From Verrucomicrobia bacterium UBA1727 (GTDB lineage: Bacteria; Verrucomicrobiota; Kiritimatiellia; RFP12; UBA1067): a DNA stretch of 23,953 nucleotides. Positions 18,901 through 23,953 of this stretch are shown one piece after another. Position numbers and translations under genes: made by a program. Where the stretch lies: NCBI GenBank assembly GCA_002315875.1, contig DCIL01000030.1:22984-46936 (forward strand). The letters run 5' to 3'. How positions within the stretch are numbered: the stretch's first letter is position 1; every line of letters starts with the position of its first letter. The notes under the pieces were generated by a model. That model was not told where the DNA came from, did not search any database, and saw only the letters and a list, made by a program, of their open reading frames with translations.

Positions 18901-20325
18901 AGAGAGTTGGGTGGAGAGGTTGTCGAGTTCGCCGTATGAAAGAGACGTTTCGCAATCGACTACGGCCGTAGCTTCTGGATGCGCCTGCACCTGTTCGGAG
19001 AAAAGATCGATGAAGGTCTTCGATGCATCGTAACCGAGTTTTTCGCCAGCGGAAAGTCGAAGAAGCTCGTCGCATTCGCTATCGGAGATCACGGGAATCT
19101 CATCAAGTCGACTTTCGGGATGGGCAAGGAACTGGCGGACGACTTCCGCGCATCGACGAGTGAAGTCAACTATCCATTTCTCGGAATACTCTCCCTCCAA
19201 ACAGGAGACAAGCAGCTCAAAATTGTCCTTGTCACCATAAAGTTCCATCACGGGTTTGGGTCCGACCCCGACCGGCGAGAAATGAATATCAGCATCCGAG
19301 TTGATACCGTCGAGGCAGATTGTCGGTGCGACAGTTCCATCTTGATAGACGAAACCGAGTCCGGGCTTCATGCCGAGGTCACAGCAGAAGTGGGTGAAGG
19401 GATACGCTCCTACGTGATGGAGTTTGAGCGACTTGAGATAATCGACGAGCGACATCTCGCCCTTGATCTCCGCAAGACACGGCACCGTCTTCACGAAGGC
19501 GCCGATCGTTTCCGCGAGTCGCGGATCCTTGCGTCCGTGATTGACGGTGAAGAAGACCGCGTCGCGGCGGTTGGTGAAAAGCGAGAGCGTTCGTGCGAAG
19601 GCGCCCATGAAAAAGAGATTCGGATGAACCGCATGGGCGCGGCAAAAGTTTTCGACGCTCGCGCGGGCGACGAGTTCGCGGGCATGCACGTAACGGCGCT
19701 CAGTTGACGAAGAGCGTTGTGAGAACGTGTCTTCGGGTGCGGACATCTCACGTCCGCCGAAGCGCGCCATATGTTCGCCGCGCGCCGCTTCGTAGTCCGG
19801 AAGTTCGAACAGCGACGGCTCGAGCGCGGCATAATCGGCGAAGGAAAACTTTTCGGACGCGAGGGGGCGTCCCTCATACGCGGCGGAGACGGCCTCGGCG
19901 AAATAGGTGGCGGACGTCCCGTCGAAGATCATGTGAAAGACGTTTATGAGCAGGCGAACGGTATTCGGCGTGGTGATGACGGTTGCCCGCATCAGCGGCT
20001 CATCGAGGGAAGTGAAGGGACGCACAAAAGCTTGTTTCACCGCGGCGACTTGCGCATCGTCGATATTCAACCGTCCGACCTCAAGCTCGAAATCGTCATC
20101 AGCAAACTGGCGAATCTCACCATTGACCTCGACGAGGTGGGTGCGCAGCACCGGATAATGGCGAAACACCTTCGCAACCGCGAGCGCCAATCGCTCGGCG
20201 TCAATCTTTTCCGCAGGAAAGGCGTGGTCGACGCAAATCGAATACTGAACCGACGAGCGGTCAGTATTCCAGTCGAGGAACATACCCAACTGGGTCTGGG
20301 TCAGCGGATAGGTATCGGTCTTCAT
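12958..20325 (-). CDS. Two-module non-ribosomal peptide synthetase with reductive release (C-A-PCP-C-A-PCP-R)
   Basis: 2455 aa in one frame. C1 (about 1-425) has FHMIFDG (130-136), keeping the catalytic second His. A1 (about 438-925) has YTSGSTGKPKG near 591, FSFDAS, NGYGPTE, YHTGD and K923. PCP1 carries GLTSL with attachment Ser976. C2 (about 1025-1440) has intact HHTVFDG (1153-1159). A2 (about 1455-1952) has its Ser/Gly-rich loop near 1617 and K1950. PCP2 carries GGTSI, Ser2005. The thioester reductase R (about 2085-2455) has GATGYLG and YVLTK (Y2254, K2258). By GrsA alignment I read the ten-residue codes DAITLGGVCK (A1) and DAISMGGVCK (A2), probably hydrophobic substrates. A leading C domain suggests an N-acyl cap; R predicts an aldehyde. 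No phosphopantetheinyl transferase, MbtH or dedicated exporter is in the window. Ser-Gln-Leu repeats occupy linkers and variable loops without breaking any core motif. It starts 28 bp after uvrB with no promoter or Shine-Dalgarno visible. Confidence 0.93.
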   Translation of the reverse strand: MKTDTYPLTQTQLGMFLDWNTDRSSVQYSICVDHAFPAEKIDAERLALAVAKVFRHYPVLRTHLVEVNGEIRQFADDDFELEVGRLNIDDAQVAAVKQAFVRPFTSLDEPLMRATVITTPNTVRLLINVFHMIFDGTSATYFAEAVSAAYEGRPLASEKFSFADYAALEPSLFELPDYEAARGEHMARFGGREMSAPEDTFSQRSSSTERRYVHARELVARASVENFCRAHAVHPNLFFMGAFARTLSLFTNRRDAVFFTVNHGRKDPRLAETIGAFVKTVPCLAEIKGEMSLVDYLKSLKLHHVGAYPFTHFCCDLGMKPGLGFVYQDGTVAPTICLDGINSDADIHFSPVGVGPKPVMELYGDKDNFELLVSCLEGEYSEKWIVDFTRRCAEVVRQFLAHPESRLDEIPVISDSECDELLRLSAGEKLGYDASKTFIDLFSEQVQAHPEATAVVDCETSLSYGELDNLSTQLSQSLLAHLSAYAPLRDQPSFVALMLPRRVSFVVSVLAVQKCGCGYVPLDSEYPAERLEYMLENSEAKVLITTHELYDGKSLAFDGKVIFYSSTSSQLSQLSQLSQLSQHSQLSPAYMIYTSGSTGKPKGVVVSHRALVAMCAWMRDEMELDETSRVAVTASFSFDASVIDLFPVLSAGGELHVFSEELRKDLGSMYEHARENRMTGWTMSTQLGLATLNAYPDIPLRFMLLGGEKMVPFAKSAVKVYNGYGPTEFTVCSTLQLVDQSQEGEIPIGRPVPNSCNYVCDVLGQLMPRGMVGELCLSGAQIADGYWRLPEKTSSVFTSHPPQLSQPSQLSQLSQLSYHTGDFVRWNDKGLLEYRGRIDAQVKLRGFRIEIGEIEHAAASCEGVTQVAAEVRELAGVQHLVLYYCGSAGSDAVKAKMSETLTGYMVPDYFVNLSEMPVKPGGKVDRKALPMPSVTDDPIVAPANELEEKVLAIVRTVLKSEAIGVTHDFNRLGLTSLGAMSLVAKLKKDCGISVTMSALAKTPSVRELVASVKEPAVSAPKASRRPKRAAYPMTENQRGVYADWLRNPSATQYNVPAVFRFPELDAERLADAVTKTIDAHPAFKTRFVEKGGEIVQARRDDAKVEVKIERLEEDPADEFFAPLVRPFATADADLVRAVVYAAPSASYLFLDVHHTVFDGTSVGVVLSEVMRVLDGNDPVGEQKSSFDAALDERDYLESDLVAEDDEWFAKYLGDCESTRLDLPAPAKKVASGTAARIALRAPASRLVPRLAELGVSASDWFLAAFMELLRRVGRSDDVQIAFVSAGRADADLANTVGMFVKTLPVRNVRGPATFAETVRTLHSHILELIDRDRVSYARLSEKLGLKPEIIFAFEGGIFDLPRGVEIIAQPTGTAKFPLSVTVTPGKDDYELAFEYDASLFGEREMRQLISMFETLAMEAISEDSLKALPLVSAKESEELMALSAGEKLDYDESKTFIDLFSEQVQAHPEATAVVDCETSLSYGELDNLSTQLSQSLLAHLSAYAPLRDQPSFVALMLPRRVSFVVSVLAVQKCGCGYVPLDSEYPAERLEYMLENSEAKVLITTHELYDGKSLAFSGKVIFYSSTPSQPPQPSQPSQPSSHHSSTSTPDFNSLSPAYMIYTSGSTGKPKGVVISHRALRHMIAWCMPARAIDAGSRVMEHASFSFDASVIDIFPALSAGAELHILDEKLRKDIGGIREYIIQKGITTCSMPTQIGMALIDAYPELPLSSIMLGGEKLLPTAPTKIRIQNGYGPTEFCVCSSYQDVDQSESGDIPIGRAVPGTWSLVVDRYGHLLPQGFPGEIALMGPQIADGYWRLPEKTSTVFTSLDVHLCASAPLRDQLSYHTGDLARYDELGRLQYLGRIDFQVKLRGFRIEIGEIEHVASQYSGIKAVAVEVREVGGAKHLVLYYSAVGAIDEIALRDTMSASLAEYMVPDYFVRLEDMPFTPNGKINRRQLPAPKASCITQAYVEPANETERTIAEVYGEILKREKFSALDDFFAFGGTSIVAIKAVVMLQKRGLDIQYGDIFRYKTPRALAATLSSSQPSQPSQLSQPSQLSQLSSYDYTAIDALLGRTRTELFEGFRRHSLGDVLLTGATGYLGMHILKRLLETTDSTVYALVRPKEGRSVRRRLEADWVYYFGERIPVRFNDRLELVEGDLSTLNSQLSQPSQLSQLSQLSTVINCAALVKHYVADDAMERINVGGVKNLIDFCERCGARLIHTSTYSIGGTVRADSLVALDERHLYVGQETDNEYVLTKFISERMLLEAVAEGRIRGKIMRLGNLMGRESDGEFQMNVGANAFVNSLKSYKAIGAYPLEEVCRPLEMSPIDRVAEAVVLLSSTPDDMVVFHPYNHYALDMGAVVGAMNRRGFEVDCVSRKDFASYVDAIKNDPARAAELQGILHYAGHLLVNRKITPVINDHTTTVLYRLGFRWRPADDSYLANFLDMLEGLAVFG
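13791..13852 (-). repeat. Ser-Gln-Leu/Pro coding repeat tract 1, inside the reductase domain
   Basis: The plus strand shows tandem gttgagaga/gttgagagg units, about six, including some 7-bp units (gttgaga, gttgagg). They are read on the minus strand as SQL, SQP and LNS at residues about 2159-2179. The tract lies between EGDLS and TVINCAA of the Rossmann fold, where related reductases carry a helix of about the same length; it appears to replace rather than lengthen that segment. Confidence 0.9.
14144..14209 (-). repeat. Ser-Gln-Leu/Pro coding repeat tract 2, linker between PCP2 and reductase
   Basis: About seven 9-bp units (gttgagaga, gttgagagg, gttgagaaa variants) encode SQL/SQP at residues about 2039-2061. 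The position is a natural interdomain linker, so structural cost is low. The reading register matches the other tracts. Confidence 0.9.
14808..14841 (-). repeat. Short gcagaggc element, copy 1 (before motif A7 of A2)
   Basis: The plus strand reads gatcccgcagaggcgcagag and goes on with a further partial unit; the core gcagaggc recurs. On the minus strand it encodes LCASAPLRDQ just before YHTGD of A2. The same site in A1 instead holds a Ser-Gln-Leu tract, with nearly identical DNA on both sides. Related copies lie at 15801-15833 and 18855-18887. Confidence 0.75.
14853..14904 (-). repeat. Direct repeat block upstream of motif A7, A2 copy
   Basis: 52 bp, ungapped, with two mismatches by eye to 17934-17985 in A1. 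It encodes ADGYWRLPEKTS(T/S)VFT. It borders the site where A1 carries the Ser-Gln-Leu tract and A2 carries the gcagaggc element. Confidence 0.85.
15490..15571 (-). repeat. Ser-Gln-Pro coding repeat tract 3, before motif A3 of A2
   Basis: A core of gttgagagg units (15533-15570) is flanked by degenerate gagttgaagt units. It encodes a run of SQP followed by a Ser/Thr/His-rich stretch at residues about 1585-1612, directly upstream of AYMIYTSGSTG. It is 27 bp longer than the tract at the same place in A1, that is three 9-bp units. Confidence 0.85.
15572..15998 (-). repeat. Long direct repeat, A2 copy (N-terminal part of the adenylation domain)
   Basis: 427 bp align without gaps to 18626-19052 at constant offset 3054. 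I counted about 18 mismatches (roughly 96% identity), including a perfect run of about 110 bp near 15827-15936. It encodes the A-domain start from the SAGEKL region through the segment before tract 3. Sequence identity collapses at the right-hand border, while homology resumes on the other side of the repeat tract at motif A3. Confidence 0.92.
15801..15833 (-). repeat. Short gcagaggc-type element, copy 2 (A2)
   Basis: The plus strand reads gatcccggagcggcgcatag and continues to 15833. It encodes LSAYAPLRDQ in a loop before ALMLPRR of A2. It is part of the long direct repeat. The resemblance to 14808-14841, in both DNA and encoded APLRDQ, is by eye. Confidence 0.65.
17875..17933 (-). repeat. 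Ser-Gln-Leu coding repeat tract 4, before motif A7 of A1
   Basis: About six units of gttgagaga type encode QLSQPSQLSQLSQLS at residues about 798-816, ending at YHTGD. This loop varies naturally between A domains. A2 has the gcagaggc element at the same place. Confidence 0.9.
17934..17985 (-). repeat. Direct repeat block upstream of motif A7, A1 copy
   Basis: Partner of 14853-14904; 52 bp with two mismatches by eye. It borders tract 4 on its right-hand side. Confidence 0.85.
18566..18625 (-). repeat. Ser-Gln-Leu coding repeat tract 5, before motif A3 of A1
   Basis: The most regular tract: five near-perfect gttgagaga units plus variants, encoding a run of SQL with one SQH at residues about 567-587, directly before SPAYMIYTSGSTG. 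Its regularity suggests it is the youngest or most recently amplified tract. Confidence 0.92.
18626..19052 (-). repeat. Long direct repeat, A1 copy (N-terminal part of the adenylation domain)
   Basis: Partner of 15572-15998 (offset 3054, about 96% identity by eye). It encodes A1 residues about 425-567. Apart from one conservative change (AFD versus AFS), the encoded protein is nearly the same in both modules, while the substrate-binding halves of A1 and A2 differ widely. Confidence 0.92.
18855..18887 (-). repeat. Short gcagaggc-type element, copy 3 (A1)
   Basis: The plus strand reads gatcccgcagcggcgcatag and continues to 18887. It encodes LSAYAPLRDQ in A1, the counterpart of 15801-15833. The gatcccgcag start is identical to copy 1. 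Confidence 0.65.
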
Positions 20326-20353
20326 AGCAAGCTATTGATGGTTACGCGCCCGT

Positions 20354-22405
20354 TTAGGTTTTAAGTTTTCTTTTAAGCTCTTTGATCTGGTCGCGAAGGA
20401 AGGCGGCGCGCTCGAACTCAAGATTGTCGGCGGCCTCGAGCATATCGCGGGTGAGCTCTTCAAGTTCCTCCGCCCCGGGCTTTGTCGCCACCCCGGGGTT
20501 TGTAGTAGCTGACAAGGCCAATTTATTGGCCGTGCCACCGGCCTTGAAGACATAACTTGACTCGTTGATCGCGCGGCGAACCGAATGGGGCGTGATGCCG
20601 TGTTGCTCGTTGTAGGCGATCTGTTTTTCGCGATGAGCGCGCGTGACCGCGAGAAACTCGCGCATCGCGTCGGTCTCGTGATCGGCGTAAAGAATTACCC
20701 GGCCACGCTCGTGGCGCGCCGCTCGCCCAGCGGTCTGCAGAAGCGATGAGGTCGACCTGAGAAAACCCTCCTTATCCGCATCGAGAATCGCGACCAATTC
20801 GACTTCGGGCAAGTCGAGCCCCTCGCGCAACAGGTTGATGCCGACGAGCACGTCGAACTCGCCCTTTCTCAAACGTTGCAAGATCGCCACCCGCTCGATA
20901 GCGTCGATGTCGCTATGAAGATACTCGACTCGAATGCCGGCGTCATGAAGGTAGTGAGTCAGGTCTTCGGCCGAACGCTTGGTCAGCGTCGTCACCAGCA
21001 CGCGCGGCCTTTCCGCGTCCGTTTTCGCCGCGCCCATCATGTCGGAAACCTCACCCATCAAATCGTCAATCTGATTTTTGAGCGGACGCACCTCGACTTC
21101 GGGGTCGAGAAGTCCCGTAGGCCTGATCACCTGCTCGGCCCGCGTCCCGGCAATGTTCCACTCGTATTCGGCAGGTGTCGCCGAGCAGCAGACCATCGGC
21201 CCGATCTTCTGATTGAATTCTTCGAAAGTGAGCGGACGATTGTCCTTCGCGCTCGGAAGACGGAAGCCGAATTCCACGAGCTTGTCCTTGCGCGCCTGGT
21301 CTCCGTTGTACATCGCCCTGAGCTGCGGCAGCGCCACATGGCTTTCGTCCACGATAGTAAGGAAATCCTCTGGAAAATAATCGATGAGACACTCAGGGGC
21401 TGACCCGGGAGCGCGTCCCGAAAGCGGACGCGAATAGTTCTCGATGCCGTTGCAGTATCCGAGCTCTCGCATCATCTCGATATCGTACTCGGTGCGCTCG
21501 CGAAGCCGCTGCGCCTCCAAGAGTTTCCCCTTCGAAGAAAAATACTCAAGCCGCTCATCGAGTTCCGCGCCGATGCGGCCGAACGCCGCCTCCATCTTGT
21601 CCTTGCCCATCACGAACTGCTTCGCCGGCGTGATGCAGACGGACGGCATGCTGACTCCGCACTTGCCGGTAAGCGGATCCAGCTCGCGAATCGAATCGAC
21701 GTCGTCCCCGAAGAACTCGATTCTGATCGCTTTCGTCTCGTACGCGGGAAAGACATCGACAATGTCTCCGCGCACACGGAAGACACCCGGCTGAAAGTCA
21801 AAGTCATTGCGCGTATACTGCGCCTCTATGAGCCGAGCGATCAATCCCCCCCGCCCACCTTGACCTTTTTCACTTTCCCCTTTTCCTTTTTCACTTTTCC
21901 CTTTTCCTTTTTCCTTCTCAACACCTACCTTGATCGCCAGATCGCGATATTCGTCGCTCTCGCCCAGTCCGTAAATGCAGCTCACGGACGCGACCACGAT
22001 CACATCGCGCCGCGCGATGAGCGCATTGGTTGCGGCGAGGCGATAGCGTTCGATCTCCTCGTTGATCGCGGCGTCCTTCTCGATGTAGGTATCGGTCTGG
22101 GGAATGTACGCCTCTGGCTGGTAGTAGTCGTAATAGGAGATGAAATACTCGACGGCGTTTTCGGGAAAGAACTCCTTGAGTTCGGCAAAGAGCTGCGCGG
22201 CGAGCGTCTTGTTATGGGAAAGAATGAGCGTGGGACGATTCCACCTCGCGATGAGATTGGCCATCGTGAAGGTCTTGCCCGAGCCGGTCACGCCGCGCAA
22301 GACGAGCCTGTCATCACCTCGCTTGAGTCCTTCATAGAGCGCCTCAATCGCCTCCGGCTGATCACCGGTCGGTTTGAACGCGGAATGAAGCTTGAAGATG
22401 CCCAT
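20354..22405 (-). CDS. uvrB: UvrABC system protein B (excinuclease subunit), with a low-complexity insert
   Basis: 683 aa, near the usual length of about 670. UvrB is the damage-verifying helicase-like subunit of nucleotide excision repair; UvrA loads it and UvrC then cuts. Visible features: Walker A GVTGSGKT (38-45), the beta-hairpin region YYDYYQPEAYIP (91-102), DESHV of the DEAD-like box, helicase motifs such as INLLREGLDLPEVELV and QTAGRAARHERGRVI, and a C-terminal UVR motif (LEFERAAFLRDQIKELKRKL) for UvrC binding. Residues about 162-187 are an unusual Lys/Glu/Gly/Ser segment in domain 2, where orthologues have an ordinary stretch about 17 residues shorter. The ATG overlaps the HAD-gene stop by one base (TGATG); no Shine-Dalgarno is visible. 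No LexA box can be assessed because the operon start lies outside the window. Confidence 0.97.
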   Translation of the reverse strand: MGIFKLHSAFKPTGDQPEAIEALYEGLKRGDDRLVLRGVTGSGKTFTMANLIARWNRPTLILSHNKTLAAQLFAELKEFFPENAVEYFISYYDYYQPEAYIPQTDTYIEKDAAINEEIERYRLAATNALIARRDVIVVASVSCIYGLGESDEYRDLAIKVGVEKEKGKGKSEKGKGESEKGQGGRGGLIARLIEAQYTRNDFDFQPGVFRVRGDIVDVFPAYETKAIRIEFFGDDVDSIRELDPLTGKCGVSMPSVCITPAKQFVMGKDKMEAAFGRIGAELDERLEYFSSKGKLLEAQRLRERTEYDIEMMRELGYCNGIENYSRPLSGRAPGSAPECLIDYFPEDFLTIVDESHVALPQLRAMYNGDQARKDKLVEFGFRLPSAKDNRPLTFEEFNQKIGPMVCCSATPAEYEWNIAGTRAEQVIRPTGLLDPEVEVRPLKNQIDDLMGEVSDMMGAAKTDAERPRVLVTTLTKRSAEDLTHYLHDAGIRVEYLHSDIDAIERVAILQRLRKGEFDVLVGINLLREGLDLPEVELVAILDADKEGFLRSTSSLLQTAGRAARHERGRVILYADHETDAMREFLAVTRAHREKQIAYNEQHGITPHSVRRAINESSYVFKAGGTANKLALSATTNPGVATKPGAEELEELTRDMLEAADNLEFERAAFLRDQIKELKRKLKT
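21845..21922 (-). repeat. Purine-rich repeat inside uvrB encoding a KEKGKSEKG segment
   Basis: On the minus strand, units of the form GGAAAAGGGAAAAGTGAAAAA recur about twice, with extra GGAAAAAGGAAAA pieces. They are read as EKEKGKGKSEKGKGESEKG. The composition differs sharply from the surrounding gene. It sits in frame between YRDLAIKVG and LIARLIEAQY. The repeat family differs in sequence from the Ser-Gln-Leu tracts in the NRPS gene. Confidence 0.85.
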
Positions 22406-23019
22406 CAGCCGAGCAGCCGTTCGAAGGCGGCCTCCGTCTCATCGTTGGTGGTGAAACGGATCGCCTGCCATCCCGCGCGGCGCGCGCCTTCGCAATTGCC
22501 TTCGACATCGTCAATGAAACAAAGCTCTTCGGCTTTGAGTGCGATGCGCGCGGCAAGCAGATCGTAGATGCGACGTTGCGGCTTGAACATCCGTTCGCGT
22601 CCGGAAATCACCGCGGCATCCGCGAGCGCGAAGAATTCAGGATACGCTCTGCGGAATCGCTCCTCGAACATCGCGGACATGTTGGTGAGGATGCCGATCC
22701 GGAAACCGCGGTCCTTGAGCCGGCGCATCCAGTCCAGCGTCTTGAGATTGCGATACTCCTCCATGAAGCTCGCCAGATCCTCCTCGTAGATACGCTCGCG
22801 CAACTCGGGAGTGATCGCGATGTCGGCATCGGCCCAGATGAGATCGTACATCTCCTCGAAAGTAAGAAAACCGCCGTCCATCAACCGGCGATACTTCGCA
22901 TAGCCGCGCTCGAGGGCGTCCCACTCGATGCCGTATTCCGCCACGCACTTGCGCACGCGCTCGGGCATCGTCGCATTAGTCATCACGCCACCGAAATCGA
23001 AAACCACGCCCTTGATCAT
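22405..23019 (-). CDS. HAD-superfamily hydrolase (HAD-IA type phosphatase)
   Basis: 204 aa. The four HAD motifs are visible: motif I FDFGGVMT with nucleophile D8 (second acid replaced by Gly10, as is common in the DFGGV group), motif II ILTNMS with T112, motif III FKPQRRIYD with K146, and motif IV FIDDVEGN with D170/D171. A helical cap lies between motifs I and II (about 15-95). The family mostly hydrolyses phosphate esters of sugars or nucleotides in the cytoplasm; the substrate is unknown. GGAGG lies 7 nt before the ATG (23031-23027), and the start overlaps the upstream stop by 4 nt (ATGA). The link to uvrB may be only co-transcription. Confidence 0.88.
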   Translation of the reverse strand: MIKGVVFDFGGVMTNATMPERVRKCVAEYGIEWDALERGYAKYRRLMDGGFLTFEEMYDLIWADADIAITPELRERIYEEDLASFMEEYRNLKTLDWMRRLKDRGFRIGILTNMSAMFEERFRRAYPEFFALADAAVISGRERMFKPQRRIYDLLAARIALKAEELCFIDDVEGNCEGARRAGWQAIRFTTNDETEAAFERLLG

Positions 23020-23953
23020 CTGATGCCCTCCAATTCCGGAAGCCGCTCATGGAAAGAAAGCCGGAACGGAAGCTCGATGCCGAGGGGACGAATCATCCGA
23101 AAGACACGCTGCGAGCGCGTGCGGACGGCTCCCGGCACCTTGCCGAGCTGCACGATGTGTTCCAACAGTTTCACCGGCATCGACTCCCACATGCCCTTCA
23201 AGCCGTTTTCACGATCGACGGAGGTCGTACTTGAGAAAAGCACCTTGCCGGTTGCGGAATCCATTACGACGAGTTCGTAAACGCAGCGCGGTTGCGGCTC
23301 CTTGGTCATGAGCCGCAGATTCAGAAGGAAATCCACCGAGATTGCGAAATCCTTGTCGAACGGCAGATCCGCGGCCTTTTTGAGCAAATCGTTCGGAAAC
23401 GATATCGCCTCGACATAGGGACGCGGTTGAACAATCGCGAGCGGCGCATCCGACCATTTCCCGTCACTGCCCTCGGTTCTCGAGAAAACCGCGGCATCGT
23501 CCGCAAACCTCATGAACAGCCGCCTATCGGTCTCGAGCCGCATCATGATACCGTACGACTCCCAGAGAAGTTTCATCGCAAGAGGACGTTCCTTCTCGCC
23601 GATTTCACGGGGCATGAATCCGACATCGTGACGAAAGACCTTGCACTCACCCGTCTCAAGCACGACCAGCTCAAAGTGCGGCATTTCCATCGGCGAAGAA
23701 TAGAAGCCGAAGGAATTGTCCGCTCGCGTCCGCAGGAAATCATGCAGCGTCTGCCATCCCTCCAGCATCAGGTAGCGAAGCTTGATCGGCTTGCCGTCGC
23801 CCTTGAGAACGGAACAGAAATACGGAAAGACCGAGCCCCGTGGACGAATCGCGAAGTTGCCGGAACCCAGCTCGTCCCAAAGGCCGAGCGCATCCATCTT
23901 CCTTCCGAGTTCGACTTCGGGGGCCATCACGATCAGTTGAACATGAACTCGAC
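23016..23953 (-). CDS. Protein of unknown function (5' end probably beyond the window)
   Basis: I do not recognise this protein. The frame stays open to the window edge upstream of the GTG (23930) and ATG (23927) candidates, reading RVHVQLIV before MAPEVELGRK. No Shine-Dalgarno is seen, so the true start may be outside; about 305 residues are visible at minimum. It is soluble-looking, mixed alpha/beta, with no signal peptide in the visible part, no long membrane segment and no obvious catalytic motif. It contains several Trp and aromatic clusters (LGLWDELG, LEGWQTLHDFL) and a C-terminal RPLGIELPFRLSFHERLPELEG. Its stop overlaps the HAD-gene start by 4 nt, so the two are probably co-translated. 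Confidence 0.75.
   Translation of the reverse strand, partial: RVHVQLIVMAPEVELGRKMDALGLWDELGSGNFAIRPRGSVFPYFCSVLKGDGKPIKLRYLMLEGWQTLHDFLRTRADNSFGFYSSPMEMPHFELVVLETGECKVFRHDVGFMPREIGEKERPLAMKLLWESYGIMMRLETDRRLFMRFADDAAVFSRTEGSDGKWSDAPLAIVQPRPYVEAISFPNDLLKKAADLPFDKDFAISVDFLLNLRLMTKEPQPRCVYELVVMDSATGKVLFSSTTSVDRENGLKGMWESMPVKLLEHIVQLGKVPGAVRTRSQRVFRMIRPLGIELPFRLSFHERLPELEGIR

Noticed and set aside
15572..19052. The 427-bp direct repeats considered as insertion-sequence or transposon ends
   Set aside because: They encode matching parts of two homologous A domains, with no transposase, terminal inverted repeats or target duplications; intragenic duplication or conversion explains them better.
20326..20353. 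Promoter for the NRPS between uvrB and the NRPS start
   Set aside because: The 28-bp gap has no -10 or -35 match and no Shine-Dalgarno; read-through from uvrB or a promoter inside uvrB is more likely.

Overview
The window is about 24 kb of GC-rich bacterial DNA. Every gene I can support lies on the minus strand, so transcription runs from the right edge to the left. Genes are packed almost without gaps; the largest non-coding interval is about 98 bp (501-598). The gene set combines a T2SS/type IV pilus platform protein, large secreted multidomain glycosidases (GH106-like, GH5-like, GH39-like, DUF1080), a SpoIIE/STAS partner-switching pair and a reductase-terminated NRPS. This fits a glycan-degrading, possibly gut or rumen, member of the PVC group (Kiritimatiellota, Verrucomicrobiota or Lentisphaerota). 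That assignment is inference; there is no rRNA or other decisive marker here.

Right part (20354-23953): an unrecognised protein open at the window edge, a HAD-type phosphatase and uvrB follow one another with 4-nt and 1-nt overlaps. UvrB carries a Lys/Glu/Gly/Ser low-complexity insert encoded by a purine-rich DNA repeat.

Middle (12958-20325): one 2455-residue, two-module NRPS, C-A-PCP-C-A-PCP-R, begins 28 bp after uvrB. The terminal thioester-reductase domain predicts release of a (probably N-acylated) dipeptide aldehyde, which may cyclise to a pyrazinone if the amine is free. The gene is interrupted at five places by tandem 9-bp (occasionally 7-bp) repeats read as Ser-Gln-Leu/Pro, and at three places by a second short element read as APLRDQ. 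Its two A domains share a block of about 427 bp at roughly 96% identity, while their substrate-binding parts have diverged.

Left-middle (599-12923): a tightly coupled six-gene series: STAS antagonist, membrane SpoIIE phosphatase with fused HATPase, a metallophosphoesterase/DUF1080/GH39-like triple fusion, an MFS transporter, an SDR oxidoreductase and a GH106-like/GH5-like double glycosidase. Junctions are 1-nt overlap, 4-nt overlap, 4-nt overlap, 2-nt gap and 4-nt overlap. An extended -10 sequence lies immediately upstream of the STAS start. The order suggests a signalling pair co-expressed with machinery that cleaves a rhamnose-containing glycan outside the cytoplasm, imports the product and oxidises it.

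Left edge (1-500): the 5' part of a gspF/pilC-type gene with its own promoter, beginning a separate transcription unit.

Most notable are the in-frame repeat elements of three sequence families inside core regions of the NRPS and UvrB, the NRPS itself, and the coupling of partner-switching regulators to glycosidase genes.
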